Part shown: one piece after another, positions 46,182 through 58,146 of the stretch
Layout of the letters: each line of letters opens with the position of its first letter
Numbering within the stretch: the stretch's first letter is position 1
Assembly: GCF_017742995.1 (NCBI RefSeq)
Contig: NZ_CP072425.1
Coordinates: 4,163,001-4,227,000 of the forward strand
Reading direction: 5' to 3'
DNA from: Pseudoalteromonas viridis
GTDB taxonomy: Bacteria; Pseudomonadota; Gammaproteobacteria; Enterobacterales; Alteromonadaceae
Length of the DNA stretch: 64,000 nucleotides
Position numbers and translations under genes: made by a program
The notes under the pieces: model-generated
What the model saw: only the letters and a program-made list of their open reading frames with translations
Databases searched by the model: none
Told to the model about the DNA's origin: nothing

Positions 46182-47682
46182 TGTTTAACGATGCCTGACG
46201 ACTTTGCTCCATCGCACTGACGAGAAAATCGGCTTTTTGTTGCAGCCAAACTAAAATGCCCTGCAACGCTTCATTTGGCTGGCCCTCGCACAGCTGGCGA
46301 AGATAAAACAAGGTTTCCAGCTCATAAATGCCATACACAATATCAACCCAGGGCGCTCTGAACGCCCGACGGATTTCTTTGTCGTATAGTTTACCCAGGC
46401 AGTGACCACTGAGCAGCATGTTTTCCAGCGGCTGACGACACTCCAGATACTCTTTCACCGTCATAGCACGATCGGCCGGAAATAAAGTGGTTAATTTATT
46501 CCAGTCATGATCATAAGCCCGCTTAGCAAGCGCCTCAACCGGGCTTTGCGCCGCTGTAATGGCGTTCTGATCCCAGTTTTTACGCCAGGATTTGTCCAGC
46601 AGCCAGCGGGTAAGCGCCAAAATAAGGCGGTTGTATCGCGAGCAGTGGAATAAGTCCTCAATGTCGGTTACGGTTGGCTGAACGTCTTTCATATCAGCAA
46701 TCACCTGAGCCAGCTCGGGCGCATTAGAGATCCGCTTATAGTAAGCATGACGCTTAGACGTATAGGTTTTTAAATGAATGGCGTTTTCGACCCAACCTAA
46801 TTCAGACAACAGCCATTTCAGCTCTTTGCGCAGAAACTCGGTTGACGATTTATCGACAAACTCCTCAAATAGCCAGAAGGCGTGGCGGATAAGGCTAACC
46901 CCGTCTATCAGGCGTTTCAGGGTTTTCAGGCTTGGCGCATCCAGGTAACACTGCTCATGTTTTTGCACAAACTGAATACCGTGATTGACGGTGGCCACCA
47001 GCGCCTGCTCTTGCGTACAGCCTCGGGGTAACTTGATCACACCCAGGGTTTTATTGGCTTTAAGTGGTTTATCGTCGGCAATACGGTAGCCCCTTGCCGC
47101 CTTAGAATATAGCCCCAGGCGCAAGCCAATGTGCTGTAGCAAGTGATCGGCGAGTAGAAATAAATCGTCTTTGTCGCCCTCGATCAGTTCAATTTCGAGC
47201 TCAGAGATGGGCTCAACCACACCTTGCGCACTGATCTCACCTTTATCGAGTACTACTTCAATTTCACTGCCTGCTTCGGTTTCAATCAGCCAGGTACGGC
47301 GGATAAAATTAGTACTGAAGATCGGGAATAAATTACTGGCTATCGACTCCAGCTGCACACCCATTGGCCAGATACTGGAGTCAAAAGCGTGAATATCGGG
47401 GCGACTGCCCTGCAGGGGTAAATTGTACTCAGGACGCTGATGTAATCCCCCAACCACCTCACCGGCCAGCTTAATGGTCTGCTCGCAGTCGTCATCATTA
47501 CAACGCGTGCGCAGACCGATATCGAATGCACGCAGCTCCCGGCTGGGCGTATCGAAATAAGCATTTTTCAGATTTTTAGCGGGTTTGTTGCTGACTTTTT
47601 TCGCAAACTGGGTAATAAGGGCTGGGATCAGCGGAACTTCATTGTCTGAAACCAAAAATTTCAGTTCTATCTCAGTGTCCAT
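46165..47682 (-). CDS. ygiF: Inorganic triphosphatase YgiF (CYTH-CHAD protein)
   Basis: A 505-residue two-domain protein. The N-terminal CYTH domain (about 1-200) carries the ExExK signature EIELKF (E4, E6, K8) and basic and acidic residues lining a tunnel (GLRTRCNDD, EQTIKLAGE, ELEIELIEG). The C-terminal CHAD domain (about 215-490) is helical with conserved His and Arg residues and is linked to polyphosphate binding. E. coli YgiF hydrolyses inorganic triphosphate. It is divergent from the ygiM-like gene, as in E. coli. Start ATG at 47682. Confidence 0.92.
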   Translation of the reverse strand: MDTEIELKFLVSDNEVPLIPALITQFAKKVSNKPAKNLKNAYFDTPSRELRAFDIGLRTRCNDDDCEQTIKLAGEVVGGLHQRPEYNLPLQGSRPDIHAFDSSIWPMGVQLESIASNLFPIFSTNFIRRTWLIETEAGSEIEVVLDKGEISAQGVVEPISELEIELIEGDKDDLFLLADHLLQHIGLRLGLYSKAARGYRIADDKPLKANKTLGVIKLPRGCTQEQALVATVNHGIQFVQKHEQCYLDAPSLKTLKRLIDGVSLIRHAFWLFEEFVDKSSTEFLRKELKWLLSELGWVENAIHLKTYTSKRHAYYKRISNAPELAQVIADMKDVQPTVTDIEDLFHCSRYNRLILALTRWLLDKSWRKNWDQNAITAAQSPVEALAKRAYDHDWNKLTTLFPADRAMTVKEYLECRQPLENMLLSGHCLGKLYDKEIRRAFRAPWVDIVYGIYELETLFYLRQLCEGQPNEALQGILVWLQQKADFLVSAMEQSRQASLNSEPYW

Positions 47683-47969
47683 CAGGGGTGTGATTTACCT
47701 ATGTAATTTTCGAACCCCCAAAATATACAAAGGGCCCGCACTTTGCAAACCTTTTAGTAGTTATTAGCGCATAATCACCACCAATGCCAACCGGTTTGTT
47801 CAATTACAGGTGTAAACCTGTGCCCACATCAGCGCGCGGATTTACTCGCAGTTTAAGTTAAAATCCGCTCGTTTGTGCGTTATCCGCAAAACCTGCCCCT
47901 TGCCTTTGCCTCGGGAAATCCCTACTATTTTGGTAACTTTATAACGATATCAATATTTAAGGCCTGCGA

Positions 47970-48593
47970 ATGCTGAAAAATATCGCTTTGCCGCTGCTGC
48001 TGTCTGTGCTCTCACTGAGTGCAATGGCGGAGCAAACCGAGCTGCAAAATGAGCCTGCACAGGCGCAGTCAGCAACCGACAATAACGGCTACATTGTCGA
48101 CGACTTATACCTCTTCATGCACACCGGACCGGGTAAGAATTATCGCATCTTGGGTTCGGTCGAAGCCGGAACTGCGATCACTATCCTAAATACAGAGCAG
48201 GACGACTTTATTCAGATAAGAGATGACAAAGACCGCGAAGGCTGGGTCCAGAGTCAGTTTGTCACCTCTGAACCGGGGTTACGTCAGCGACTGGAAAGCG
48301 CCAATCAGGCACTGAGTGATAACAATGCTCAGCTCAATACTTTACAAAGCCGCATTCCACAACTTGAGCAGGCCAACTTGCAGCTACAGCAAGACAATAC
48401 GACGCTCAAAAATAACATCACCGAACTGGAACAAGCCCTTGAGGCGCAGGTACAGGCAAGCCTGAATAAGGCGCAAACGGAGCAACATATGCTGCTGAGC
48501 TATGGTGGTGGCATTGGTATCGCGGGCATTTTAATTGGTGTGGTACTCACCCTGGTGTTGTCAAGACGTAAGCGCTACGACGGTTGGGCGTAA
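47970..48593 (+). CDS. ygiM: SH3-domain membrane protein, YgiM type (TIGR04211)
   Basis: A 207-residue protein with a signal peptide (1-20, ends AMA), a bacterial SH3 domain (about 40-100: YIVDDLYLFMHTGPGKNYRI ... EGWVQSQFV) and a Gln/Leu-rich coiled coil (about 105-172). A C-terminal membrane helix (about 178-198) and a basic tail RRKRYDGWA complete it. The arrangement places the SH3 and coiled coil in the periplasm, anchored to the inner membrane. The role is thought to be cell-wall related but is unproven. It ends at a terminator that directly abuts MITE copy 2. Confidence 0.9.
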   Translation: MLKNIALPLLLSVLSLSAMAEQTELQNEPAQAQSATDNNGYIVDDLYLFMHTGPGKNYRILGSVEAGTAITILNTEQDDFIQIRDDKDREGWVQSQFVTSEPGLRQRLESANQALSDNNAQLNTLQSRIPQLEQANLQLQQDNTTLKNNITELEQALEAQVQASLNKAQTEQHMLLSYGGGIGIAGILIGVVLTLVLSRRKRYDGWA

Positions 48594-48616
48594 AAGCCGC
48601 AAAAAAATAAATGCAT

Positions 48617-48643
48617 AAAAAAAGGCCTTATCGGCCTTTTTTT
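48617..48643 (+). terminator. Rho-independent terminator after ygiM
   Basis: Stem AAAAAAAGGCC (48617-48627) pairs with GGCCTTTTTTT (48633-48643) around a 5-nt loop. It is usable in both directions and directly touches the MITE-like element. Confidence 0.9.
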
Positions 48644-48805
48644 ATACCAATTTGCTTAATTAAGTGTTCTATTTTGAGGCGAGAAAATAGGGTCGATAAC
48701 CAGGCGAAAACTTTGCTATTTAGTTATTCTAAATGAGAAGTTTTCAACGCCGTTAGCGCCATATTTGCTCCTTCAAATTGAACAGGCATTAAGTGAAATT
48801 GGTAT
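48644..48805. mobile_element. MITE-like element, copy 2 (inverted relative to copy 1)
   Basis: A 162-bp element with the same 10-bp terminal inverted repeats (48644-48653 and 48796-48805). Its reverse complement matches copy 1. Its left end abuts the ygiM terminator, and its last base is the first base (plus strand) of the FKBP stop codon, so insertion took place exactly at the end of that gene. Confidence 0.8.
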
Positions 48806-49290
48806 TACTTGCCTGCTATGGCGAGTAACTCAACTTCAAATATGAGCAACGATCCCGGCGCAATTTTCCCGGCCGCTCTATCCCCGTAGCCCAGATCCGG
48901 GCCGATAAAAAAGCGAAATTTATCACCCACGGTCATCAGCTGAACGCCCTCGGTCCAGCCCGGTATGACCTGGTTCAAACCAAAACTGATAGACTCACCG
49001 CGTACCACGGAGCTGTCGAATACTGAGCCGTCCAGCAAAGTACCATGGTAGTGTACCGTGACTTTGTCTGTCGCGCTCGGATGCTCAGTCCCGTCACCTT
49101 TGTTTAACACTTCATATTGCAAACCAGAGTCGGTTGTTGTGACTCCGCTCTTTTGCGCGTTTTGCGCCAGAAACTCTGCCGCCTCAATACGGTTACCTGC
49201 CGCCGCCTGCTTTTGCTGTTTACCGTTTTTAAAAATCAGCCAGCCCAGCACGACGATGACCAGCACAAGAATAATATTGGTTGTTGACAT
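48805..49290 (-). CDS. FKBP-type peptidyl-prolyl cis-trans isomerase, membrane-anchored
   Basis: A 161-residue protein. Residues about 5-20 form a single membrane helix (IILVLVIVVLGWLIF) followed by a short linker. The FKBP domain (about 50-161) has the expected order: GLQYEVLNKGDG, VTVHYHGTLLDGSVFDSS, the VIPGWTEGVQLM loop, the YGDRAAGKIAPGSLLIFEVEL segment. It should speed proline isomerisation, probably on the periplasmic side. It lies 14 bp downstream of ycbZ in the same direction. The stop codon overlaps the end of a MITE-like element, which may have trimmed the C-terminus. Confidence 0.92.
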   Translation of the reverse strand: MSTTNIILVLVIVVLGWLIFKNGKQQKQAAAGNRIEAAEFLAQNAQKSGVTTTDSGLQYEVLNKGDGTEHPSATDKVTVHYHGTLLDGSVFDSSVVRGESISFGLNQVIPGWTEGVQLMTVGDKFRFFIGPDLGYGDRAAGKIAPGSLLIFEVELLAIAGK

Positions 49291-49304
49291 AGTGACTACC
49301 TAAA

Positions 49305-51740
49305 TTATGAATGATCTTTTTCTTGCTCGTTTGGCGCTTCGCCTTCGGCGTCTTTATCGTCGCCATTCACCACATCGGCAATTTGCTGCAAACGGGCCAG
49401 TGCCAGTGCATTGATACTCTGCTGCGGATACTCGCCATTGGTAAGCGCCCCGGCTTCACGTTGCATCAGCAAAGACAGCGCCTCGTCGACTGTTGCCACC
49501 GCGAAAATATGGAAGCGACCTTGCTGAGCTGCCGCCAGCACTTCGTCATCCAGCACCAGGTTGATCAGGTTCGAGCGGGGAATGATCACACCCTGACGCC
49601 CGGTCAGGCCACGCATTTTACACAGCTTAAAGAAGCCTTCAATTTTTTCATTCACGCCGCCGACAGCCTGCACCTCACCGTGCTGATTGATGGAGCCCGT
49701 CAGTGCCAGTGACTGGTCGATAGGCAGCTGAGTAATGGCAGAAATAAGGCCACACAGCTCAGCCAGCGACGCGCTGTCACCGTCAATAAAGCCATAACTT
49801 TGTTCGATGGCAATGTTGGCACTCAGCGTCAGGCTAAAGTTTTGCGCATATTTATTGCCCAGGTAACCGGTCAGCAGCATAACGCCTTTAGAGTGGATCG
49901 ACTTACCTAACTCGGCTTCACGCTCCACGTCTATCACCCCATCGGCACCGGCATACACAGTCGCGGTGATCCGCGCCGGCGTACCAAAGGCGGTATCGCC
50001 AATGTGCAGCACCGTCAGACCGTTGACTTTACCGACTGCCTCACCTTCTGTGGCGATCAAAGTATGGCCTTCTTCAATGTCACTGAGCATATTCTCACTG
50101 AGCTGGCCGGTGCGATATTGCTTGCCCACAATGGCTTCGTCGATATGCGGCGCGTCGATTTCGCTAAGTCCATCCTGCTTGGCGTAATAACTCGCTTCTG
50201 CCACCAGCTCAAGTACATCGGCAAAACGTGCCGAGAGCTTGTTCTGATGCTCAGCCTGGCGATAGCTGAACTTCAATAAACGCGCCAGTGCCTCGCCAGT
50301 TAAGGTGCACTTGAGTGTCTGTTCACAGTACTCCTGCACTTTAGTAACAAACTGATATTGCAGCCGATCACTGTCCGGCAAGTAATAGTCAAAATCAGCC
50401 AGCACCCGAAATAGTTCACCAAACTCTTCGTCGTATTCCCCTATGGTGTAATACAAGTCACGGGAGCCCAGCAGGATGATCTTCACATCCAGCGGGATCA
50501 GCTGAGGTTTAAGGGTAAAGCTGCTGCCGACCGAGCTGTCCTGATAAGGTAAATCGTTTTTGATCTGGTGCGTCTTTAAAGACAGTTTGAGCCCGTCCCA
50601 GACCTGTACATTGGCCAGTACTTTGTCGGCATCCATGATCAGGTAACCACCGTTAGCACGGTGCAGTGCCCCCGGCTGAATAGAGCGATAGCTGGTGATC
50701 AGCGTGCCGTGCGCATTGGCATACTCAATTTTGCCAAAAATGTTGCCAAAGGTCGGGTTAGGCTCGTACACCACAGGCGCCGCCTGTCCTTCTTTGAACT
50801 CCACCAGAATATTCGGGGCAAAGAAATCACTCAGCATGCCCTTGGCATCAAAGTCATCTTTATTTTCGTCTCCTGCGGCACTGTCGTCGTCCAGCCAGTC
50901 GAGTACGGCATCGACGATTTCCACCCTCAAGTCCTTGAGATAACGGATCACCCCAATGTGGCTGGCATACTTATGTTCCAGCGCCTTGAGCAGTGGCTTG
51001 GTCGCCAGCTCTATGGTGGTTTTCTTCAGCTCTCGCAGTTTCTCTGATGATTCGCGCTTCCAGCGTGGCAACTCAATCAGTGCTTCAATCAGGCAGTCTT
51101 CGAGCTTTTCAATGGCATCAAAAAAGTGTTCCTGAACGGCTTCTTCCAGCGCCATAAATTCAGCATCATCAAGCGCTTTGCCATCCACCACAGGGGCAAA
51201 ACTCACCACCCCTTTTTCTTCCATCATGGCAACGCTTTTCTTCGCGGCCAGCTCTTCCACCGCGCTCAGGGCGGCGTTGTATTTATTGTCAAAGTCTCTG
51301 TCGAGCGATTTTTTCTTGCGCTGATAACCCGGGTTATCAAAGGCCGCAGGAAACGTATCCACCACTTCATCTAAGAAGGAATCAATGTCATCGGCCAGGA
51401 CTTTGCTCTCGCCCGCCTGCATAAACAGGGCTATCGGCTCTCTGTGGTCGTCGTAGTTATTGACATACAACCACTCTTTGGGAGTTGGGCGGGTTTTACA
51501 GTGTGCTTCGAGCTTGTCTTTGACCATAGTAAAGCGCCCGGTTGCCGCTTCGCCCATGACAAACACGTTGTAACCCGGCAGCTCCATGCCCAGCGCGAAG
51601 TCGAGCGCACTTTGCGCCCGGTTCTGGCCGATAAAAGGCAAAGGATCCGGATAGGGATTTTGCATGCAGGTGGAGATGTGTGGCAAAGACACACTCGGAG
51701 CCAGCTGTTCGCTGCTCAAAGGCTTAATGGTTTTCGTCAT
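49305..51740 (-). CDS. ycbZ: Lon-like ATP-dependent protease family protein YcbZ
   Basis: An 811-residue protein with an N-terminal AAA-like region and a C-terminal Lon (S16) protease domain. The catalytic dyad is S656 (DGDSASLAEL) and K699 (VNEKIEGF), 43 residues apart as in Lon (S679/K722). The nucleotide-binding loop is degenerate (MGEAATGRFT, Arg in place of the usual Lys), and a coiled-coil insertion spans roughly 150-270. YcbZ-type proteins have been tied to ribosome-related quality control, but substrates are unclear. Start ATG at 51740. It precedes the FKBP isomerase gene by 14 bp. Confidence 0.9.
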   Translation of the reverse strand: MTKTIKPLSSEQLAPSVSLPHISTCMQNPYPDPLPFIGQNRAQSALDFALGMELPGYNVFVMGEAATGRFTMVKDKLEAHCKTRPTPKEWLYVNNYDDHREPIALFMQAGESKVLADDIDSFLDEVVDTFPAAFDNPGYQRKKKSLDRDFDNKYNAALSAVEELAAKKSVAMMEEKGVVSFAPVVDGKALDDAEFMALEEAVQEHFFDAIEKLEDCLIEALIELPRWKRESSEKLRELKKTTIELATKPLLKALEHKYASHIGVIRYLKDLRVEIVDAVLDWLDDDSAAGDENKDDFDAKGMLSDFFAPNILVEFKEGQAAPVVYEPNPTFGNIFGKIEYANAHGTLITSYRSIQPGALHRANGGYLIMDADKVLANVQVWDGLKLSLKTHQIKNDLPYQDSSVGSSFTLKPQLIPLDVKIILLGSRDLYYTIGEYDEEFGELFRVLADFDYYLPDSDRLQYQFVTKVQEYCEQTLKCTLTGEALARLLKFSYRQAEHQNKLSARFADVLELVAEASYYAKQDGLSEIDAPHIDEAIVGKQYRTGQLSENMLSDIEEGHTLIATEGEAVGKVNGLTVLHIGDTAFGTPARITATVYAGADGVIDVEREAELGKSIHSKGVMLLTGYLGNKYAQNFSLTLSANIAIEQSYGFIDGDSASLAELCGLISAITQLPIDQSLALTGSINQHGEVQAVGGVNEKIEGFFKLCKMRGLTGRQGVIIPRSNLINLVLDDEVLAAAQQGRFHIFAVATVDEALSLLMQREAGALTNGEYPQQSINALALARLQQIADVVNGDDKDAEGEAPNEQEKDHS

Positions 51741-51793
51741 TCCTAACTTCTTTCTCTTGGCCGGCCGCGCGAAACTTGCACACGGGGCTGTGA

Positions 51794-52252
51794 TTAAGGG
51801 GTAAGTGCCTTACGAGCAAACTCACCGTGCCCACATTCGCTGCACGACGGAATTTCCAACGCATAATAGACATTCGTTTTATGGCCGCAATTTTTACACA
51901 CTAATTGCCCCAATGCTATCCATTCCCCTTGTTTGTAGATGCCATCGTGTTGAAAGTCTTGTACTAATGCCTGCCATTCAAGCTGCGTGCGGTCCTCCAG
52001 CTGAGCCAGTTCGTACATCACACTGGCCTTGAGTTCCTCCCAGGCCACATCGTCATAATGGTCTTTGTGTTCGCTCAGGTGAGCCAGGTCACGTTTAAGA
52101 TAATAGCGATAATCGGCTAATTTATCTTTCGACAGCTGCTTCAGCGCTTCCTGGGCCTCCATAAACTCTTTGACCAGCCTTTTAAGCTCATGCTCTTTGA
52201 CGTCTTTCAGCCACACTGAAAAGTCATCCAGCCAGCGTTTGTAATCTGCCAT
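51794..52252 (-). CDS. ybeL: Zinc-ribbon protein YbeL (DUF1451)
   Basis: A 152-residue protein made of a long charged helical coiled-coil region (about 8-110) and a C-terminal zinc ribbon (CKNCGHKT ... CSECGHG, four Cys). The start is ATG at 52252, supported by a strong ribosome site (GGGAGG, 5 bases away); a longer reading from 52282 is less likely. It is divergent from leuS, as in E. coli. Function is not established. Confidence 0.9.
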   Translation of the reverse strand: MADYKRWLDDFSVWLKDVKEHELKRLVKEFMEAQEALKQLSKDKLADYRYYLKRDLAHLSEHKDHYDDVAWEELKASVMYELAQLEDRTQLEWQALVQDFQHDGIYKQGEWIALGQLVCKNCGHKTNVYYALEIPSCSECGHGEFARKALTP

Positions 52253-52437
52253 GTTTACCTCCCGACTCAGGCTATTTTGCAAGGTATTTACTCTGCCTTT
52301 GCCTCAGTATAGTTCAGCTGACGTCACAGTCCTGAAACAAATCATCATCACAGCGCCAATTTACGCTGATAATTCCGCTTTGAAGCGCTGTGATCAGCGC
52401 GTTTTTTCGGGTATGCTATCGGCAATTTTCTAATTAG

Positions 52438-55049
<2,612 letters not shown>

Positions 55050-55050
<1 letters not shown>

Positions 55051-55583
55051 TGGCTACCCTGCTGAATACCCCATTATTCAGTATGATGCGACGCTGGCAG
55101 GGTTTTATGCTGGCGTTGTTTACCTGTATGGCGCTGTCCGGATGTGGCTTTCAACTAAAGAAAGCCTCCTATCTGCCGGACGACCTCAGGACACTTCACC
55201 TCAGTGGCACCGACAGTAAGTCGGCGCTGTTTATGAGCCTTAAGCAAGAGCTTAAACGTGCTCAGGTCCAGCTGCTGCCCTCGCCAAAGCTTGCTAATGG
55301 CCAAGACGCGGTTGAACTGCACCTGTACCGGGACTCACTTGAGCGTCAGACGCTGAGCCTGTTTAAAAATGGTCAGGTGGCACAATATGAGCTGGCCTAC
55401 AGCGTACGCTATCGTCTCACTCGTCCGGGTTTTGAACCCATCGAGCAGGAATTTGAACTGTACCGCAACTACCAGGATGACCCGGACAATGCCCTGGGCA
55501 AGTCTCAGGAGCGGGAGATCATCCTCGGCGAGCTGCGCCAGCTTGCCAGCCGCCGTATTATCCGTGAATTGTCTCAACTCTAA
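55050..55583 (+). CDS. lptE: LPS-assembly lipoprotein LptE
   Basis: A 177-residue lipoprotein that plugs LptD and binds lipopolysaccharide. The lipobox LSGC places the lipidated Cys at residue 32 of this reading; a start at Met12 or Met13 (55083 or 55086) would give a normal-length signal. GCGFQLKKASYLPDDLRTLHL is the conserved start of the mature protein. It overlaps leuS by one base (TAATG) and holA by one base. Such an ATG overlap is a typical sign of coupled translation. Confidence 0.9.
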
Positions 55584-56620
55584 TGCGTTGTTATGCCAAT
55601 CAATTAGCAGGCCAGCTTAAACAGGGCCTGCAACCATTTTATCTGATTTTTGGTGAAGAGCCTTTCCAGGAAGCCCAGTGCGTCAGCGCCGTGCGCCAGG
55701 TGGCTAAGCGCCAGGGATTTGATGAAGTGATTAAATTCAGCTTACTGCCCGGCTTTGACTGGCTGGAGCTGGTCAATCAGTACAATAGTATGTCGCTGTT
55801 CAGCGCTCAGACGCTGATCGAATTCGACCTTAACCAGCAAAAACCGCCCACCCAGGGCGTGAACATTTTAAAAGAGCTGGCGGCAAACCCGAACCCGGAT
55901 GTGATATTAATCCTCAAAGGCGCTAAAGCCTCGCAGGATATTCAGCGCAGTGCCTGGTTTAAGGCGCTGGATAAGCAAGGCCTGTTTGTGCCCTGCTACG
56001 CGCTGACCGGCTACCATCTGCAACGCTGGCTCGATGATGAATGTAAGCGGCTGAAGCTCAACCTCAATAACGACGCCAAACGCAGCCTGCTACAGGCAAC
56101 CGAAGGCAACCTGCTGGCCACGCACCAGGAGCTGGAGAAGCTCTCTTTACTCTATAAAAGTGCGCCAATCGATCAGGAAAAGCTGCTCAGCGGGCTGCTT
56201 AATCAGGCCAAGTTCGACATCTTTGACCTGAACGACGGTTTGCTGCGTGGTAACCCGAAAACACTTATCAAGGTGCTCAACAAGCTGGCGCACGATAATG
56301 TCGAACCCGCCAGCATAGCCTGGACGTTGCACAATCAGGCTCAGCTGTTACTAAACCTCAAGCAGCTGATCCAATCGGGCACGCCCACGCAGGATGCGTT
56401 CAAAAAGCACAATGTCTGGAAAAATCAGCAGCAGAACACCCAGCAGGCGCTGGACCGGCTCAATACCACGCAGCTGGAACAATTGTTGGTCCTGCTGGCT
56501 GAATTCGATTCGGCCTATAAGCGCAACATTCTGGTTGCACCGTATCAGGCGCTGGCCCATATAGCACTGAGCTTTTGCCAGTCGCTGCCTTTTGCCCTGC
56601 CCTACGAGGAGCTGGCATGA
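55583..56620 (+). CDS. holA: DNA polymerase III subunit delta (HolA)
   Basis: A 345-residue clamp-loader subunit. Signature elements: LIFGEEPFQEAQCVSAVRQ near the start, the helix-rich middle, and RLLLKGSAQASQDIQ-like VILILKGAKASQDIQRSAW. A C-terminal collar domain rich in helices follows. Delta opens the beta clamp on DNA. Start ATG at 55583 overlaps the lptE stop by one base; the end overlaps nadD by 4 bp. Confidence 0.95.
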   Translation: MRCYANQLAGQLKQGLQPFYLIFGEEPFQEAQCVSAVRQVAKRQGFDEVIKFSLLPGFDWLELVNQYNSMSLFSAQTLIEFDLNQQKPPTQGVNILKELAANPNPDVILILKGAKASQDIQRSAWFKALDKQGLFVPCYALTGYHLQRWLDDECKRLKLNLNNDAKRSLLQATEGNLLATHQELEKLSLLYKSAPIDQEKLLSGLLNQAKFDIFDLNDGLLRGNPKTLIKVLNKLAHDNVEPASIAWTLHNQAQLLLNLKQLIQSGTPTQDAFKKHNVWKNQQQNTQQALDRLNTTQLEQLLVLLAEFDSAYKRNILVAPYQALAHIALSFCQSLPFALPYEELA

Positions 56621-57261
56621 TAGCGCTGTTTGGCGGCACCTTTGACCCTATCCACCTAGGTCATATCAATATGGCCACGCAGTGTGTGGATACGCTTGGC
56701 CTGTCTGAGCTGCGCTTTATTCCCAATGCCGTACCGGTGCATAAGCAGGGTCCGGCCATCAGCACCGCAGACAGACTGGCGATGCTGCAACTGGCCATTG
56801 CCCATGAACCCAGGTTCAGCATTGACCACCGGGAGCTGGAGCGCGATACCCCTTCGTATTCTTTGCTTACCCTGCAGGAACTCAAAGCTGAGTATCCGGA
56901 TCAGGCGCTGATCTTTTTAATGGGCATGGACTCATTTAACAGCCTGGATAAATGGTATCGCTGGCAGGATATCGTGGCGCTGTGCCATATCGTGGTCTAT
57001 CAGCGACCAGGCGATGCGTTTGCTCCATCTGAGGCTTTGCAGGCGTATCTGGCACGCGCGCGCTGCACAGACACCCAAACGCTGAACACTCAATCCGGTG
57101 GCCTGTGTTATTTTTTGCCGGGTCAGCCCTTTGAGGCTGCGTCCAGTACCATCAGAAACGCGATAAAACGCCGCCAAGCTGTTGAACCTTGGCTGAATAA
57201 GACAGTCCTAGAGTATATTCAGGCACACCAATTGTACCTAAGCAGTAGCGACAACCCGTAA
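56617..57261 (+). CDS. nadD: Nicotinate-nucleotide adenylyltransferase NadD
   Basis: A 214-residue enzyme that converts nicotinate mononucleotide and ATP into deamido-NAD. The nucleotidyltransferase signature GGTFDPIHLGH is at residues 6-16, and the second ATP-binding motif SSTIRNAI (SxxxR type) is near the C-terminus. I chose ATG at 56617, which overlaps the holA stop (ATGA), over an in-frame ATG at 56575 that would add 14 unconserved residues. Conserved position in the leuS-lptE-holA-nadD order. Confidence 0.95.
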   Translation: MIALFGGTFDPIHLGHINMATQCVDTLGLSELRFIPNAVPVHKQGPAISTADRLAMLQLAIAHEPRFSIDHRELERDTPSYSLLTLQELKAEYPDQALIFLMGMDSFNSLDKWYRWQDIVALCHIVVYQRPGDAFAPSEALQAYLARARCTDTQTLNTQSGGLCYFLPGQPFEAASSTIRNAIKRRQAVEPWLNKTVLEYIQAHQLYLSSSDNP

Positions 57262-57348
57262 CCCAGTGCGCGGTGGATACACAGACTTGAGTTTCCCCCT
57301 GCTAACCGTGTTACAATTGCCGCTTATTTGTAGCAAAGAGACAGAGAT

Positions 57349-57666
57349 TTGGATTCAAAACAACTACTAGATTTTGCCTTAGACAAAGTCGACGACATGA
57401 AAGCCCGCGATATTGTTCACCTTGATGTAAGAAATACCTCTTCCGTCACCGATTATATGGTTATCTGCTCTGGTAATTCCAAGCGCCATGTGCAATCCAT
57501 TGCCGATCATGTCGCCAAAGAAGCCCGTCATGCAGGTGAAACACCATTAGGGCATGAAGGTCAGGATACGGGTGAATGGGTGTTGGTAGATTTGGGTGAT
57601 GTGGTGGTGCATGTCATGCAGGATCAGACCCGTGATTTCTACGACCTAGAAAAACTCTGGGGTTAA
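57349..57666 (+). CDS. rsfS: Ribosome silencing factor RsfS
   Basis: A 105-residue RsfS/Iojap protein that binds ribosomal protein L14 and blocks subunit joining in starved cells. Signatures: [68 protein letters not shown] and the FYDLEKLWG end. The start is TTG at 57349, because no ATG or GTG is in frame upstream of the conserved N-terminus; AAGAGACAG is a modest ribosome site. One base separates it from rlmH. Confidence 0.95.
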   Translation: MDSKQLLDFALDKVDDMKARDIVHLDVRNTSSVTDYMVICSGNSKRHVQSIADHVAKEARHAGETPLGHEGQDTGEWVLVDLGDVVVHVMQDQTRDFYDLEKLWG

Positions 57667-57667
57667 T

Positions 57668-58138
57668 GTGAAGATCCAGCTCATTGCAGTCGGCACCAAA
57701 ATGCCTGGCTGGGTTGAAACCGGCTTCCAGGAATACCAGCGGCGTTTTCCCAAAGATATGCCGCTGGAGCTGATTGAGATCTCCGCCGGCAAGCGGGGCA
57801 AAAACGCCGATATCAAACGCATTTTGCAGCAGGAAGGGGAAAAAACCCTGGCCGCTATTCCCAAAGGCAATCGCATTGTCACACTGGAAGTCACGGGCAA
57901 ACCCTGGGACACCCACCAGCTGGCCAGTAATATGGAAAAGTGGCAGCTGGACGGCCGTGATGTCAGCTTGCTGATAGGCGGACCTGAAGGCCTGGCGCCG
58001 GAATGTATCGCCGCTTCCGAGCAAAAATGGTCATTGTCTAACCTGACACTCCCCCACCCGCTGGTGCGCATTGTGGTGGCAGAAAGCCTGTATCGTGGCT
58101 GGAGTTTAAATAACAACCATCCTTATCACAGGGAATAG
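57668..58138 (+). CDS. rlmH: 23S rRNA pseudouridine-1915 N3-methyltransferase RlmH
   Basis: A 156-residue SPOUT-class methyltransferase, the size of E. coli RlmH (155). Visible: [16 protein letters not shown], the [12 protein letters not shown] segment, [15 protein letters not shown] [12 protein letters not shown], the SAM-binding knot [11 protein letters not shown] and the final [17 protein letters not shown]. It starts at GTG 57668. RsfS and RlmH both act on the ribosome and are next to each other in most gammaproteobacteria. Confidence 0.95.
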   Translation: MKIQLIAVGTKMPGWVETGFQEYQRRFPKDMPLELIEISAGKRGKNADIKRILQQEGEKTLAAIPKGNRIVTLEVTGKPWDTHQLASNMEKWQLDGRDVSLLIGGPEGLAPECIAASEQKWSLSNLTLPHPLVRIVVAESLYRGWSLNNNHPYHRE

Positions 58139-58146
58139 TCACCATT

